Assembly (NCBI RefSeq): GCF_003581615.1
Contig: NZ_QXFH01000072.1
Span: 62,001-126,000, forward strand
Origin: Flagellimonas lutimaris
GTDB lineage: Bacteria > Bacteroidota > Bacteroidia > Flavobacteriales > Flavobacteriaceae
Reading direction: 5' to 3'
Length of the DNA stretch: 64,000 nt
The notes under the pieces were generated by a model that did no database searches, was not told where the DNA came from, and saw only the letters and a program-made list of their open reading frames with translations. The translations under genes and the position numbers were made by a program. Within the stretch, counting starts at the first letter, position 1. Each line of letters opens with the position of its first letter. This document shows, one piece after another, positions 43,664 through 54,303 of this stretch.

Positions 43664-44944
43664 GTGATTTTTAACCAAATCCAAATTTTGAAGGAAACTA
43701 AGCCAAGTTGGTTCTATTTACTATTGTTGATTCTATCGGGTGAGGCCATCTTTATCCTTCCTTTTGTATTACCGCGTGTTTTTAGACCAACCGTACTGGA
43801 TGTTTTGGAGTTGGACAATGTCCAACTAGGACTGTGCTTTTCGGTATACGGATTGGTCGCTATGATCTCCTATGTTTTTGGTGGACCTTTGGCCGACAAA
43901 TATCAACCTCGAAAATTGATTGCCATTGCTTTATGGATGACCGCATTGGGAGGATTTTTGTTTGCTCAATACCCTGCTTTATGGGTGCTTCAGGTATTGT
44001 ACGGTTGGTGGGGCTTTACCACAATTTTCCTCTTTTGGGCTCCCATGATCAAAGCAACAAGGATTTGGGGTGGCGCCGATTCACAGGGAAAAGCGTTCGG
44101 TTTTCTCGATGGCGGTCGCGGACTAACTGGTGCCTTGTTCGGTTTGATGGGGGTTGTAGTCTTCTCCTTTTTTTTATTGGAATCTCCTGAAATAGCTACT
44201 CTTCAAGACAGAAAGGATGCGTTTACGTATGTGCTGTATTTCTCATCCGCAATTATCATCTTGGTAGGCGTTTTAGTGTGGTTTTTTATGAAAACTAGTG
44301 ATAACGATGAAAAGCTGATTCGTAATCGTATTTCCTGGGCAGATATTAAACAAGTCTTAAAACTACCTTCGGTTTGGCTGTTGATGGTAATTATTCTCTG
44401 TGGTTACGTAGGATATAAGATTACTGATATTATTTCGCAATATGCAGAAGAGGTCATGTTGTATAATCAAGTGGATTCGGCCAAAGTTGGAACCTTACTA
44501 CAATTTCTCCGTCCTACAACAGGTATTCTATTTGGTTTGATTGCAGATAGGCTCAAAATCACTTGGTTGTTGGTGCTGAGCTTTATTTTGACACTAATCG
44601 GAGGCTTGCTATTTGCCAGTGGGGCAATAGCTCCGACAACCACACTTTTGTTCTTTATGTCCGTTGTTGTAATTGCTGCTGGGGTTTATGCCACACGGGC
44701 CTTGTATTTTGGAGTAATGCACGTTGGTAAAATTCCGTTGACCTTAACGGGAACAGCTGTTGGACTCATTTCGTTGATTGGCTATACGCCCGATGTATTT
44801 GCTGGTCCGGCCTACGGAATGCTTTTGGATGCACACCCGGGTGAGGAACTGGGGCATCAAAATGTGTTTTGGATGCTGAGTGTGTTTGCCCTTATTGGAG
44901 GAGTAGCTGCGTTTATCTACCACAGAAAATATGGTAAGGAGTGA
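43664..44944 (+). CDS. MFS transporter
   Basis: 426 residues with about 12 membrane helices. The loop 2-3 motif reads GGPLADKYQPRKLIAI, the MFS G-x3-D-x2-(R/K) pattern; a matching GLIADRLK lies at the start of the second half. The start codon is GTG at 43664 and no ATG exists nearby in frame. The substrate is unknown, but its place between amidohydrolase genes and metallopeptidases suggests peptide or amino-acid uptake (inference). It is convergent with the YdeI-like gene, with 2 bp between the stops. Confidence 0.9.
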   Translation: MIFNQIQILKETKPSWFYLLLLILSGEAIFILPFVLPRVFRPTVLDVLELDNVQLGLCFSVYGLVAMISYVFGGPLADKYQPRKLIAIALWMTALGGFLFAQYPALWVLQVLYGWWGFTTIFLFWAPMIKATRIWGGADSQGKAFGFLDGGRGLTGALFGLMGVVVFSFFLLESPEIATLQDRKDAFTYVLYFSSAIIILVGVLVWFFMKTSDNDEKLIRNRISWADIKQVLKLPSVWLLMVIILCGYVGYKITDIISQYAEEVMLYNQVDSAKVGTLLQFLRPTTGILFGLIADRLKITWLLVLSFILTLIGGLLFASGAIAPTTTLLFFMSVVVIAAGVYATRALYFGVMHVGKIPLTLTGTAVGLISLIGYTPDVFAGPAYGMLLDAHPGEELGHQNVFWMLSVFALIGGVAAFIYHRKYGKE

Positions 44945-44946
44945 CC

Positions 44947-45519
44947 TTATTGGTTTCTGTATTTGATGTTATTTTCTGAAAGGGATACAATTTCCATGAT
45001 TCTTTTTTTTCGGGTTTCTTCCCGCTTGGCCTGTTTTAACCAATAGAGATAGCTTTTTCTTTGGCTGTTGGTAAAACTTTTGAAGTTTTTATAAGCGGTT
45101 TGGTGATTGTCAAAAACTTTTTGCAAATCTTCCGGAACCACACCATTTTCCACATCGTCCAGTTCGGTCCAAGAACCATTTTTCTTGGCCACTTCAATGG
45201 CTTTTAAACCACTTTTGTGAATCAATCCATCGGTCTTTAACTCTTTTATATAATTCTTGTTCAATTTACTCCAAGTGCTTTTGGGTTTTCTGGGGCAGAA
45301 GTATTGTTTGCGTTTTCCATTGCCGAGACTTCTCACGGTACTATCTATCCATCCATAACAAAGGGCAACTTTTACGGCTTCTTCCCATCGCATACTTTCT
45401 TTATGGTGTTCCACCTTGTAAAAAATCAAGTGGACACCAATTTGCGTTTCATGATTTTCATGAAGCCATTCGCGCCACTCTTCATCATTTTTAAAATAAT
45501 GCTCAGGATGCTTTTTCAA
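44947..45519 (-). CDS. YdeI/OmpD-associated family protein
   Basis: 190 residues, cytoplasmic and basic. The N-terminal YdeI-like domain includes HYFKNDEEWREWLHENH, then WEEAVKVALCYGWIDSTVRSLG and FCPRKPKSTWSKLN; the C-terminus has the YdeI repeat helix (YLYWLKQAKREETRKKRI). The family is linked with peptide-antibiotic tolerance in some bacteria; the mechanism is unknown. It starts one base after the M1 peptidase stop, so it is the last gene of that operon. Confidence 0.88.
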   Translation of the reverse strand: MKKHPEHYFKNDEEWREWLHENHETQIGVHLIFYKVEHHKESMRWEEAVKVALCYGWIDSTVRSLGNGKRKQYFCPRKPKSTWSKLNKNYIKELKTDGLIHKSGLKAIEVAKKNGSWTELDDVENGVVPEDLQKVFDNHQTAYKNFKSFTNSQRKSYLYWLKQAKREETRKKRIMEIVSLSENNIKYRNQ

Positions 45520-45520
45520 A

Positions 45521-47134
45521 CTATATTTTTTGGGTCTCTATGTAGAAGTTTTTGTCAAAATCAACTTGGGCTCCATCTAATTTCTCCGCTTTCCATTCAG
45601 CAGAAGGGAAGAGCCATTTTTCCAAACCCTCCACAAAGATTCTAATAGGCATATCAAAATCCTTCACAATATTATCATACCGGTAAGTAATAGAACCATC
45701 TTCCATTTTGTATTCCAATTTAGGAATCATGGTTGTACGCAAGTATTGATTAAAGAAAGCTGATAAATCCTTCCCGGACATCTCACTTAAATAGTTTTCG
45801 ATTTGCGCGGAAGTAACCGTTTGATGGTAGAATTCTTTGTTGAGGCCTCGTAACATTTGACGCCATTTATCATCGTCTTCCACCAATTGGCGAAGGGTGT
45901 GCAACATGTTGGCCCCTTTGTAGTACATATCGCCAGAACCTTCTTTGTTTACCCCATAAGGACCAATAATAGGTTTGTCGTTTTGAATGTTGGCTCGAGT
46001 TCCAATAACATATTCAGCTGATGCTTTTTTGCCAAAATGATAATCAAGATACAGGTTTTCCGAGTAAGCGGTAAACCCTTCGTGTACCCACATATCGGCA
46101 ATATCTTTGTAGGTTATGTTGTTGGCAAACCATTCGTGGCCTGCCTCGTGAATAATAATAAAATCAAACTGTAGACCCCAACCGGTGCCTGATAGATCTC
46201 GTCCCAAATAGCCGTTTTGATATTTGTTTCCATAGGTGACAGAACTTTGGTGCTCCATCCCCAAATACGGTACTTCCACTAATTTAAAGCCATCTTCGTA
46301 AAAAGGGTAGGGGCCAAACCAATGTTCAAAGGCCCGCATCATCATAGGGGTTTGAGCAAATTGTTTTTTGGCTTTTTCCAAATTTTCGGGCAAAACGTAA
46401 TAATCCAACTTTAAGGGACCATTCTCCCCTTCATAAATTTCACCAAATTGTGTATAATTTCCAATGTTTACATTAACACCGTAGTTATTGATGGGGTTTT
46501 TAACTGCCCAATTGTAGGTTTTGAAATCGCCTTTATCCTCAACACTTTCCAATTGTCCGTTCGAAACATCCATCAGGTCTTTGGGAACAGTCACGCTAAT
46601 GCGCATACTGTCCACCTCGTCGTACATGTGGTCTTTATTGGGCCACCAAACACTTGCTCCCAAACCTTGGCAAGAGGTGGCAACAAATGGATTTCCGTTT
46701 TCGTCTTCTTTCCAAGAAAAACCGCCATCCCATGGAGCTCTAACAGCTTCACGTGGATACCCAGAGTATGTTATTTTAAGTTGATTAAATTCTCCAGGTA
46801 TTTGTTTTTTCTTCAGTTTGATAAAATGCGCGTTTCCTTCAGATATAAACTTTAGTTTTCTGCCATCTTGAACTATGGATTCGATTTTCATGGGTGCTTG
46901 GAGGTCAATTTGAAGCGTTTTTGCCTGCTCTAGCACCTTATACCGAACAATATTATAACCTGAAATAAACTTTTTGAAGGGTTCCACTTTTACATTTAGA
47001 TCGTAATAGTTCAAGTCCCACCATTCCCTTTCTGGTGTTATGCTGCCCCTTAGGGTATCCTGTCTGGTGAAATTTTGTGCATTGATGGCCCAAGCCCCCA
47101 ATAATAGGGCAATAAGAAAGAAACTTTGTTTCAT
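45521..47134 (-). CDS. M1-family zinc aminopeptidase-like metallopeptidase
   Basis: 537 residues with a signal peptide (cleavage near AINAQ). The zinc motif HEAGH is near residue 327, with the third ligand Glu in WVHEGFTAYSENL 18 residues on. The exopeptidase GAMEN motif is represented by GMEHQSS, an altered version usual in secreted Bacteroidota M1 enzymes. There is no C-terminal HEAT domain. It probably trims N-terminal residues of peptides in the periplasm or outside. It lies 14 bp after the M28 gene and 1 bp before YdeI, so all three form an operon. Confidence 0.92.
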   Translation of the reverse strand: MKQSFFLIALLLGAWAINAQNFTRQDTLRGSITPEREWWDLNYYDLNVKVEPFKKFISGYNIVRYKVLEQAKTLQIDLQAPMKIESIVQDGRKLKFISEGNAHFIKLKKKQIPGEFNQLKITYSGYPREAVRAPWDGGFSWKEDENGNPFVATSCQGLGASVWWPNKDHMYDEVDSMRISVTVPKDLMDVSNGQLESVEDKGDFKTYNWAVKNPINNYGVNVNIGNYTQFGEIYEGENGPLKLDYYVLPENLEKAKKQFAQTPMMMRAFEHWFGPYPFYEDGFKLVEVPYLGMEHQSSVTYGNKYQNGYLGRDLSGTGWGLQFDFIIIHEAGHEWFANNITYKDIADMWVHEGFTAYSENLYLDYHFGKKASAEYVIGTRANIQNDKPIIGPYGVNKEGSGDMYYKGANMLHTLRQLVEDDDKWRQMLRGLNKEFYHQTVTSAQIENYLSEMSGKDLSAFFNQYLRTTMIPKLEYKMEDGSITYRYDNIVKDFDMPIRIFVEGLEKWLFPSAEWKAEKLDGAQVDFDKNFYIETQKI

Positions 47135-47148
47135 ATGTAAACTTGTAA

Positions 47149-48483
47149 TTATCTAAAAACCTTGTTTGGGAAAGCCACAGGGCTTTCGTGCCCATCTTTT
47201 CCAACGGCAGCTACACCAAAAAAGAAATTGTCAATAACAATACCTTCTAGGGTATGTTCGCTGACATCGCCTACATACTTGTAATTGTCCCAAGTAGGGG
47301 AGGTGGTATCTCTCCAATAAATTTTATAGCCTACTGCACCTTCTACCTTACTCCATCTTAGTTTTGCATTAGGTTCTACGATTCCACCAATTTCTACAGT
47401 TTCTGGAGCTGGAGGGCCCCAGGCAATAGATGCCAAGTTTATGGCGTTTACTGAGGTCAGTTTTTTAGCATACCCAAAATTGACATGTTCCAACACATCA
47501 CCATAGGCGATACCATCTTCTACACGAATATCTTGGTGTTGTTGGGTGTAATTTTCATGCGCCTCCATAATTCGAATACCTGCAAAGCCGGCATCGTTAA
47601 ATGGTCTGTGGTGCCCACCACGGCCAAATCTATCCAAACGGTAAATCATCATGGGGTTCATTTCTGGCATATAGGTTTTGGTAGTTTTGTACACGTACCT
47701 TGCCAACTGACGGGAAATCCCATCCACTTCGCCACCGTAAAAACGTCTTGCTCTACGTTGTTGTTCGGTTTCTGTTGGAGGAACGGGCTCTGAAAAGATT
47801 CGGAAATCCCTATTGCTTACTACACCATCAACACCTGTGATGTTTCCAATCATATCATTATTGAGGATACCTACTATGTCCCATCCTTTCTCCTTGGCAT
47901 AAGCGGCCATTCCTTTTCCACCATAAAGTCCTTGCTCTTCGCCGGAAAGACCCAGATAAATAATGCTGCTTTCAAACTTGTACTTGGAAAGTACTCGCGA
48001 TGCTTCAATTGTCCCAGCCATTCCGCTGGCATTATCGTTGGCTCCGGGTGAATCTGAAGTATAGTTGGTTGGGTCGCTCACACGGGAGTCGATATCTCCA
48101 CTCATAATAATGAAGCGGTTCGGGAATTTGGTTCCCCTTTGAATGGCTACTACGTTTACCACTTCAACATCTTTTACAATTCGGGCGTTATCTCCTTTTT
48201 CAATCAGGTTTTTTTGATAGAAGACTTCCAAACAATCTCCGCAGCTTGATGATATTTTTTCAAATTCTGACTTAATCCATCTTCGAGCGGCACCTATCCC
48301 CCGAGTTTGGGAAACAGTATCGCTTAACGTGTGTCGTGTTCCGAAGTTTACAAGCGTTGTAACATCGCTCTCGATGCGTTCGGCTGATACATCATTGATG
48401 ATATCGTAAATACGTGTGTCCGTTTGAGCTTGTGAAAGTGATAGGATAAAAAAAGCAAAAATTAGGGGGAGGTAGTTTTTCAT
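47149..48483 (-). CDS. M28-family zinc peptidase with C-terminal fibronectin-like domain
   Basis: 444 residues from the ATG at 48483, which opens the signal peptide (cleavage near LSQAQ); the ATG at 48546 would add 21 unsuitable residues. The M28 metal ligands are in PGANDNASG, LSGEEQGLYG, NNDMIG and the final His in MEAHENYTQQHQD. The last 85 residues resemble a fibronectin type III domain (AKLRWSKVEGAVGYKIYWRDTT). It is the first gene of the M28-M1-YdeI operon and would release amino acids or dipeptides outside the cell. Confidence 0.9.
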   Translation of the reverse strand: MKNYLPLIFAFFILSLSQAQTDTRIYDIINDVSAERIESDVTTLVNFGTRHTLSDTVSQTRGIGAARRWIKSEFEKISSSCGDCLEVFYQKNLIEKGDNARIVKDVEVVNVVAIQRGTKFPNRFIIMSGDIDSRVSDPTNYTSDSPGANDNASGMAGTIEASRVLSKYKFESSIIYLGLSGEEQGLYGGKGMAAYAKEKGWDIVGILNNDMIGNITGVDGVVSNRDFRIFSEPVPPTETEQQRRARRFYGGEVDGISRQLARYVYKTTKTYMPEMNPMMIYRLDRFGRGGHHRPFNDAGFAGIRIMEAHENYTQQHQDIRVEDGIAYGDVLEHVNFGYAKKLTSVNAINLASIAWGPPAPETVEIGGIVEPNAKLRWSKVEGAVGYKIYWRDTTSPTWDNYKYVGDVSEHTLEGIVIDNFFFGVAAVGKDGHESPVAFPNKVFR

Positions 48484-48592
48484 AATTAGTTTGAGTTGAG
48501 TTTTTCCTTGAAAATTTGAACCATAAAAATAGCGAAAACTACTCAAAGCAGTTTTATGTTAGAACTTGAAAGATTGTTAAAAAACGAAATGT

Positions 48593-50122
48593 CTAATTTT
48601 GGATAAAGGTCACCTTCGCAATTTGGCCATTTTCCACTTCGTAGATGGCAATGGCTTTCAAAATTTCTCCATTGATGGTGACCGATTCTTCGTCAATCAC
48701 CTTGTTTCCGATAACAATTCTGTTTTTTATTTCACAATGTAAATCAGGGGTGTTTTCAAAAAATGCACCGTATTGCTGAACAAGTTTGGGTTTACCTTTG
48801 GATTGGAATGTTTTTGGAAATTGGTAAAGTTCAACATCATCTGCGTAAGTGTCTGCAAAGGCCTTAATATCTCGATTATTGTATGCTTCCAGTTGTTCTT
48901 GTACAATTTTTTCCGCATCGGTTAATGGTCCGTCGGGAAAGACAAATGTCATAGATGAAATAAACCCGTTTTGCACTTGGTAAATGGCAACCTGGCGCCC
49001 ATCTCGGCTATCAACTTTGGTGATTTCCTCATCGATTATGGTGTTTCCGAGTACAATTCGATTAATTACCTCTACACTTGAGTTCTTGACGTTTTCAAAA
49101 AAGCGACTATAGTTTTCGTGCACTTTGTCATTACCTTGATACATTTTTTCATTGGGAAAACGACTTACCAGAACATCATCTGAAAAACAACCCACAAAAG
49201 CATCCAAATCCCTATTATTAAATGCCGTTACTTGATTTTGAATAATTTTTGCTGGTGATTCCTCGGCGACAAAAGCCAATCTTTTTGAGTTAGGGCTAAT
49301 GGCAATACGACTTATATTGTTGATTTCTTCTTGGTCAAATTCAATAATGGTTTCCCAATTAGAACCTTTGGAGTTTACATCTAACGCTAAAAGTTTTTTC
49401 CCTGCTCCGGTAACAATGGTGTTTTCATCCAACCAACAAAGGTCTTCCTCAAGGTCATAAGTGTTCGTTATTTTTTTTGACTCACCAGTTATCGGGTCTA
49501 AGGACAAAATTTGCCATGTATTACTCTTTTTGGCAATAAAACTGACTAAATCGGTATTGGGTATGTTATGTAGCGACCGTCCTACGTTTTGGTAAACTGT
49601 TTTTTGGGTGCCTTCTTCTAGGTTGATAATTTTTAGGTCCATTCGATTTTCCACCAAAACGGTTGCAACCAGAATATGGTCGTTGAACCAAACATGGTAT
49701 CCAATTTTCAAATCTGTGATTGGGGTAGATTCACTCGTTTTAAAATTGTATTCATACAAGCGTTGTAAACCATCCATATCCAATCGAATAGCAGAAATGG
49801 CATTTTTATTGTGAATGCGCAAGGGTGAATATTCACTACCTGCCGTGGTGTAGGTCAACCATGTTGAGGTACTGCCCTTGTTCACATTAAACTGAAGGAT
49901 GTCGGTTTGGTTTTCCCGTGTGGATGCAAACAAAACGGTTTCATCATCCCAAAATGAAGGTTGGTTGTCGTAACCCGGGTTATTGGAAATATTTTTGGGA
50001 TTGGTAAGAACCGGTTTTCCATTGTTTACTTCTAGGTCAAAAAGATACACCTCTGTTTCTGTCTGGGCCCATCCATGGCCATTAACCAATAAAAAGCAAA
50101 TAATGAAAACTGTTCGTATCAT
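48593..50122 (-). CDS. Exported beta-propeller protein with two tandem SnoaL/NTF2-like domains
   Basis: 509 residues with a signal peptide (cleavage near GHGWAQ). Residues about 25-275 contain TolB/PD40-like beta-propeller repeats (PSFWDDETVLFASTR, AISPNSKRLAFVAEE). Two NTF2-like domains follow at about 278-390 and 395-509, similar to each other (IIQNQVTAFNNRDLDAFVGCFSDD and IVQEQLEAYNNRDIKAFADTYADD). The molecular function is unknown. Its ATG overlaps the stop of the trehalose synthesis gene upstream, a surprising partner for an exported protein. Confidence 0.82.
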   Translation of the reverse strand: MIRTVFIICFLLVNGHGWAQTETEVYLFDLEVNNGKPVLTNPKNISNNPGYDNQPSFWDDETVLFASTRENQTDILQFNVNKGSTSTWLTYTTAGSEYSPLRIHNKNAISAIRLDMDGLQRLYEYNFKTSESTPITDLKIGYHVWFNDHILVATVLVENRMDLKIINLEEGTQKTVYQNVGRSLHNIPNTDLVSFIAKKSNTWQILSLDPITGESKKITNTYDLEEDLCWLDENTIVTGAGKKLLALDVNSKGSNWETIIEFDQEEINNISRIAISPNSKRLAFVAEESPAKIIQNQVTAFNNRDLDAFVGCFSDDVLVSRFPNEKMYQGNDKVHENYSRFFENVKNSSVEVINRIVLGNTIIDEEITKVDSRDGRQVAIYQVQNGFISSMTFVFPDGPLTDAEKIVQEQLEAYNNRDIKAFADTYADDVELYQFPKTFQSKGKPKLVQQYGAFFENTPDLHCEIKNRIVIGNKVIDEESVTINGEILKAIAIYEVENGQIAKVTFIQN

Positions 50123-52329
50123 GGTTTTGTAAAACGTTTTAAAAGTTGCCTTACCCTTGCAGTATTTTCCACATGGTATTTGGCCTGTGTTTTTTTGAGT
50201 CCAACTTTAACTGTAATGGCCGAGTCGGGCAGTTCTTGGAACATAAATTCATCTGTCCAGTCATCACCAATGGCAAAAACAAAGTCGTAATCGTCTTCAC
50301 TTAACATACGAGTAGCAGCCCTACCTTTGTTCACGTTGCTGCTTTTTATTTCCATTACCTTGTTTCCATTTAATACACTAATGTCGTCATTACCGATTAA
50401 ACTTCGTAATACGGTGTTGAGCTCAGTAGCTCTTTTTGTTCCAAAATCAGGATCTGTGTTTCTGTAATGCCAGGCCAAAGAATAATTCTTTTCTTCAATA
50501 AAAGAGCCCGGAGTTCTATCCACAAAGGATTCCAAAACAGGTCTAATTTTACCCATCCATTCTCCTTTTACTTGTTCCAACATTTTAAATTCATCACCAT
50601 TTCTAGAAATCCAGACACCATGTTCCACAATCATGTTATATTTTTTGGGCAAGAACCAGCGTCCAAAGGTTTGTTTGTCCCTTCCACTTATTAAAAACAC
50701 AGTAGTATCTTTTTGTTGGTGTAATTCGTCCAAAAGCTCATATAGCTCCTCATCGGGAGAAGCTTTTTGAGGGTCTTTGTGGAATCCAGCCAAGGTTCCA
50801 TCATAATCAAGGAACAACAATCGTTTTTTCGATTTTGAATATTCCGCTTCAATGGACAACAATATTTCGGATGACATTTTTTCGGAAATAAAAGCTTTAC
50901 CCAAATCCCTGTTTTCTTTCAGGGCATTCATGAATTCATTGGCCCAAACTTCAACATTGTAGCGTTCCAACCTTTTTTGTAAAAAAGAGTTTCGAGATAC
51001 CTGCTCTTCCAAGGGCATATTTAGGGCTAGCTTCAGGGTGTCTGCCTGCTGCTCAAAGTTGTTTGGGTTTATTAAAAGTGCTTCGTTCATTTCGTAAGCA
51101 GATCCGGCCATTTCACTCAAAATAAGCACTCCGGATTTATCTGTTCGTGTGGCGATGTATTCCTTGGCCACCAAATTCATCCCATCTCGTAGTGGTGTAA
51201 GCCATGCAATATCGCTAGAAGTGTAAAGGTCTATCAAACTTTCGAAGGGCAAAGAGCGGTAGAAGTACCAAATAGGCGTCCAATTTACCGTCGACAGCTC
51301 ACCATTGATCCTCCCCACCAATTCATCAACTTCTCTTTTCAACAATTGATATTGGGGTACATTGGAGCGGGAGGGTACCGCCAAAATGATTAATCTCACC
51401 TTTTCCTTGTATTCTGGGTATTTCTGAAGGAAGTATTCAAAGGCATTGATACGTTTTGCAATGCCCTTACTGTAATCTAAACGGTCAATGGAAAGGATGA
51501 GTTTGGTATCGGGTGCAGATGCTTTGTGATTATCCAAACGGAGTTGTAGGTCACTGCGTCCCTCTTTGCTTTTGGAATCGTGCAATACGGCGGCATCCCT
51601 AAACTTTTTGTAATCGATTCCCATAGGGAAGGAATCTACTTTTATAACTCTGTTGTCCAAATAAATCTCGTTAAAGCTTACGTCGAGGCCAATAAGTCTT
51701 CTCACAGAACTCAAAAAGTGTCTTTCATAGTCGTACGTATGGAAACCGATAAGGTCCGAGCCCAACAATCCTTCTAAAATTTCTTCACGCCATGGCAATG
51801 TTCGGAATATCTCAAAAGAAGGAAAGGGAATATGTAAGAAGAAGCCGATGGTGGTATCGGGACGTTTTTCTCGTACCATTTGAGGTACGAGCATCAGTTG
51901 GTAATCATGCACCCAAATAGTATCGTCTTCAGTTGAATTTTCTATGATGGCATCAGCAAACTTCTGGTTCACCGCTTTGTAGGTGTCCCAATAATTCAGT
52001 TCAAACTCGGAATATTTCAAAAAATAATGGAATAGGGGCCAAATGGTCCTGTTGCTGAACCCGTAGTAAAAACCATCAATTTCATCGGAATTCAACTTTA
52101 CTTTGGCACAGCCATGTTCTTCCAGGGCTTTGTCAATATCATCTTCAAGTGCTTCAGGGATATCCTCATCGGTTAACCCTGACCAACCTATCCATAAACT
52201 TTCACCTCCGCTATGAACAGATTTCATTCCTGTTGCCAATCCTCCAACACTTGGTATCGCATTAAGAGTTCCATTGCTAATTTGTAATTGAACGGGTAGT
52301 CGATTTGAGATTATGATAGTTTTGCCCAT
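50119..52329 (-). CDS. otsA-otsB fusion: Bifunctional trehalose-6-phosphate synthase/trehalose-6-phosphate phosphatase
   Basis: 736 residues. The N-terminal GT20 domain (about 1-470) starts [11 protein letters not shown] and has [22 protein letters not shown] and FLHIPFPS blocks; the C-terminal HAD phosphatase contains [11 protein letters not shown] near residue 505 and GDDWTDE. It joins UDP-glucose (or a related sugar nucleotide) and glucose-6-phosphate, then dephosphorylates the product to trehalose in the cytosol. The GH15 enzyme gene lies divergently 103 bp away. Predicted use: osmotic or desiccation protection. Confidence 0.95.
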   Translation of the reverse strand: MGKTIIISNRLPVQLQISNGTLNAIPSVGGLATGMKSVHSGGESLWIGWSGLTDEDIPEALEDDIDKALEEHGCAKVKLNSDEIDGFYYGFSNRTIWPLFHYFLKYSEFELNYWDTYKAVNQKFADAIIENSTEDDTIWVHDYQLMLVPQMVREKRPDTTIGFFLHIPFPSFEIFRTLPWREEILEGLLGSDLIGFHTYDYERHFLSSVRRLIGLDVSFNEIYLDNRVIKVDSFPMGIDYKKFRDAAVLHDSKSKEGRSDLQLRLDNHKASAPDTKLILSIDRLDYSKGIAKRINAFEYFLQKYPEYKEKVRLIILAVPSRSNVPQYQLLKREVDELVGRINGELSTVNWTPIWYFYRSLPFESLIDLYTSSDIAWLTPLRDGMNLVAKEYIATRTDKSGVLILSEMAGSAYEMNEALLINPNNFEQQADTLKLALNMPLEEQVSRNSFLQKRLERYNVEVWANEFMNALKENRDLGKAFISEKMSSEILLSIEAEYSKSKKRLLFLDYDGTLAGFHKDPQKASPDEELYELLDELHQQKDTTVFLISGRDKQTFGRWFLPKKYNMIVEHGVWISRNGDEFKMLEQVKGEWMGKIRPVLESFVDRTPGSFIEEKNYSLAWHYRNTDPDFGTKRATELNTVLRSLIGNDDISVLNGNKVMEIKSSNVNKGRAATRMLSEDDYDFVFAIGDDWTDEFMFQELPDSAITVKVGLKKTQAKYHVENTARVRQLLKRFTKP

Positions 52330-52432
52330 AAAAGGATGATTTTTGACCTATTTTAATTTTTTGTTTCTTTAAAAATCGGGAAATTCGAGCGCAAAACCAA
52401 TTCATTCTAACCCTTTTGATAATTTTTGATCT

Positions 52433-54232
52433 ATGGACAACTTGAATTACGGAATTATAGGAAATTGCAGGAGTGCGGCGTTGATTTCCAAAGAAGGCTC
52501 CATAGACTGGTGCTGTTTACCGCAATTTGACTCAACTTCAATATTTGCAAAATTATTGGACGAGAAAAAAGGAGGCAGTTTTGAAGTACTTCCCAAAGGG
52601 AGTTATACCATTGAGCAAGAATATTATCGTAACACCGCAATCTTGATTACTCGGTACTCCGAAGGGGACAATGTTTTTGAGGTGCATGACTTTATGCCCC
52701 GTCACCACAAAATGAATGGAAAGTACAAAGCCCAGCCAGAGATTATTCGATACGTGAAATATGTTTCGGGTGCGCCAAAATTTACGGTAAAATATGATCC
52801 TAAATTGGAATATGGGTTAGGGGCCACCAAGCATTTTGTTAAGGAAGATTTTATTGCCAGCCTTACCCATAAGTTAAAATATGATACGCTTTTTATGTAT
52901 ACTTCTTTTGATAAAGAACGTATTTTGGAAGGGGATGAGATAACCTTGGTGGAAGACGGATATTTTTTGATTTGTTACAACGAAAAAATATTGATGCCGA
53001 CTACCGATACAATGGGGTTGGAACTGGAACGTACCAGGGTGTACTGGTTGGATTGGTCCGCTAAAACCCCAAACTACCAAAAGTTTAAAGATGATATAAT
53101 CAGAAGTGCCATAACCTTAAAAATGTTGACTTATGACAAAACAGGTGCTGTTTTGGCCGCTGCTACCACATCTCTCCCAGAGACCATTGGTGAAGTAAGG
53201 AACTGGGATTACCGTTTTTGTTGGATTAGAGATGCATCCATGGTGATCAAAGTGGTTTCCGAGTTAGGGCATAAGAACTCCGCGAAGCGTTATCTTCAGT
53301 TTATTATTGATTTAATGCCTGATAAGGATGAAAAACTCCAAATTATGTACGGTATCAATAAGGAAAAAACATTGACCGAAAGGACTTTGAGCCATTTTGA
53401 TGGTTACAAAGATTCCAAGCCTGTTCGTGTAGGGAATGCTGCATATAAACAACGTCAAAACGATATTTATGGAATTTTGATGGATGTGATTTACGAGCAG
53501 TTGAAAAACTTTAGCAACGATATTGAGAATGTTGAGGAACTATGGAGCATTACCAAAGGTATTGTATGGATCGTTGGAAAACACTGGGAGGAACCAGATA
53601 AGGGTATTTGGGAATTTCGTGGGGAAGACAAACATTTTACTTTCTCCAAGGTTTTGTGTTGGGTAGCCTTGGACCGTGCCATAAAGGTGGCGAATATGTT
53701 TGGAAAAACGAGAAAGTTGGAACGTTGGACTGCACTTGAGCAAAAAATTAAGGATGACATCCATGAAAATGCCTGGAATAGTGATATCAACGCATTTGTA
53801 CAGAGCTATGGATCCCGCCATTTGGATGCTTCCGTATTGTTGATGGAACCCTATGGTTTTATTCACGCCCGTGATCCAAAATATGTAAGCACCGTAAAGG
53901 CAATTGAAGAAGGGCTTAGCAATGATGGGCTTTTGTACCGCTATAAAAATGAAGATGATTTTGGACTTCCATCTTCATCATTCACTATTTGTACGTTTTG
54001 GTTTATCAATGCCTTGTTCAAAATTGGAGAGGAGGAAAAGGCTTTGGAGCGTTTTGAACGATTATTGAGCTATAGTAATCATTTAGGGCTATTTAGTGAG
54101 GATATTGATTTTAAAACGAAACGATTGCTGGGGAACTTCCCACAGGCGTATTCACATTTAGCCCTTATAGAATGTGCTATAAACTTCTCCAAAAAGCAAG
54201 GGGAGGAGAAAATATTGGAATCCATAAGTTGA
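52433..54232 (+). CDS. GH15-family glucosidase (trehalase/glucoamylase-like)
   Basis: 599 residues without a signal peptide, so cytosolic. An N-terminal beta-sandwich (GIIGNCRSAALISKEGSIDWCCLPQFDS) precedes the (alpha/alpha)6 catalytic barrel. The first active-site region is NWDYRFCWIRDAS; the catalytic acid is in GIWEFRGEDKHF; a second carboxylate region is FGLPSSSFTICTFW. The family includes trehalases and glucoamylases. Divergence from the OtsAB fusion suggests trehalose breakdown, so the pair may turn the sugar over. Confidence 0.9.
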   Translation: MDNLNYGIIGNCRSAALISKEGSIDWCCLPQFDSTSIFAKLLDEKKGGSFEVLPKGSYTIEQEYYRNTAILITRYSEGDNVFEVHDFMPRHHKMNGKYKAQPEIIRYVKYVSGAPKFTVKYDPKLEYGLGATKHFVKEDFIASLTHKLKYDTLFMYTSFDKERILEGDEITLVEDGYFLICYNEKILMPTTDTMGLELERTRVYWLDWSAKTPNYQKFKDDIIRSAITLKMLTYDKTGAVLAAATTSLPETIGEVRNWDYRFCWIRDASMVIKVVSELGHKNSAKRYLQFIIDLMPDKDEKLQIMYGINKEKTLTERTLSHFDGYKDSKPVRVGNAAYKQRQNDIYGILMDVIYEQLKNFSNDIENVEELWSITKGIVWIVGKHWEEPDKGIWEFRGEDKHFTFSKVLCWVALDRAIKVANMFGKTRKLERWTALEQKIKDDIHENAWNSDINAFVQSYGSRHLDASVLLMEPYGFIHARDPKYVSTVKAIEEGLSNDGLLYRYKNEDDFGLPSSSFTICTFWFINALFKIGEEEKALERFERLLSYSNHLGLFSEDIDFKTKRLLGNFPQAYSHLALIECAINFSKKQGEEKILESIS

Positions 54233-54234
54233 CA

Positions 54235-54266
54235 AATAAAAAAACGCCCCAATTTGGGGCGTTTTC
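54235..54266. terminator. Terminator between the GH15 and acyl-CoA dehydrogenase genes
   Basis: A 10-bp stem (AAAACGCCCC/GGGGCGTTTT) encloses an AATTT loop; the A and T flanks let it work in both directions. Confidence 0.88.
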
Positions 54267-54303
54267 AAATCCTACTGGGTTTTCATCCCAACAAATATTT
54301 GAA

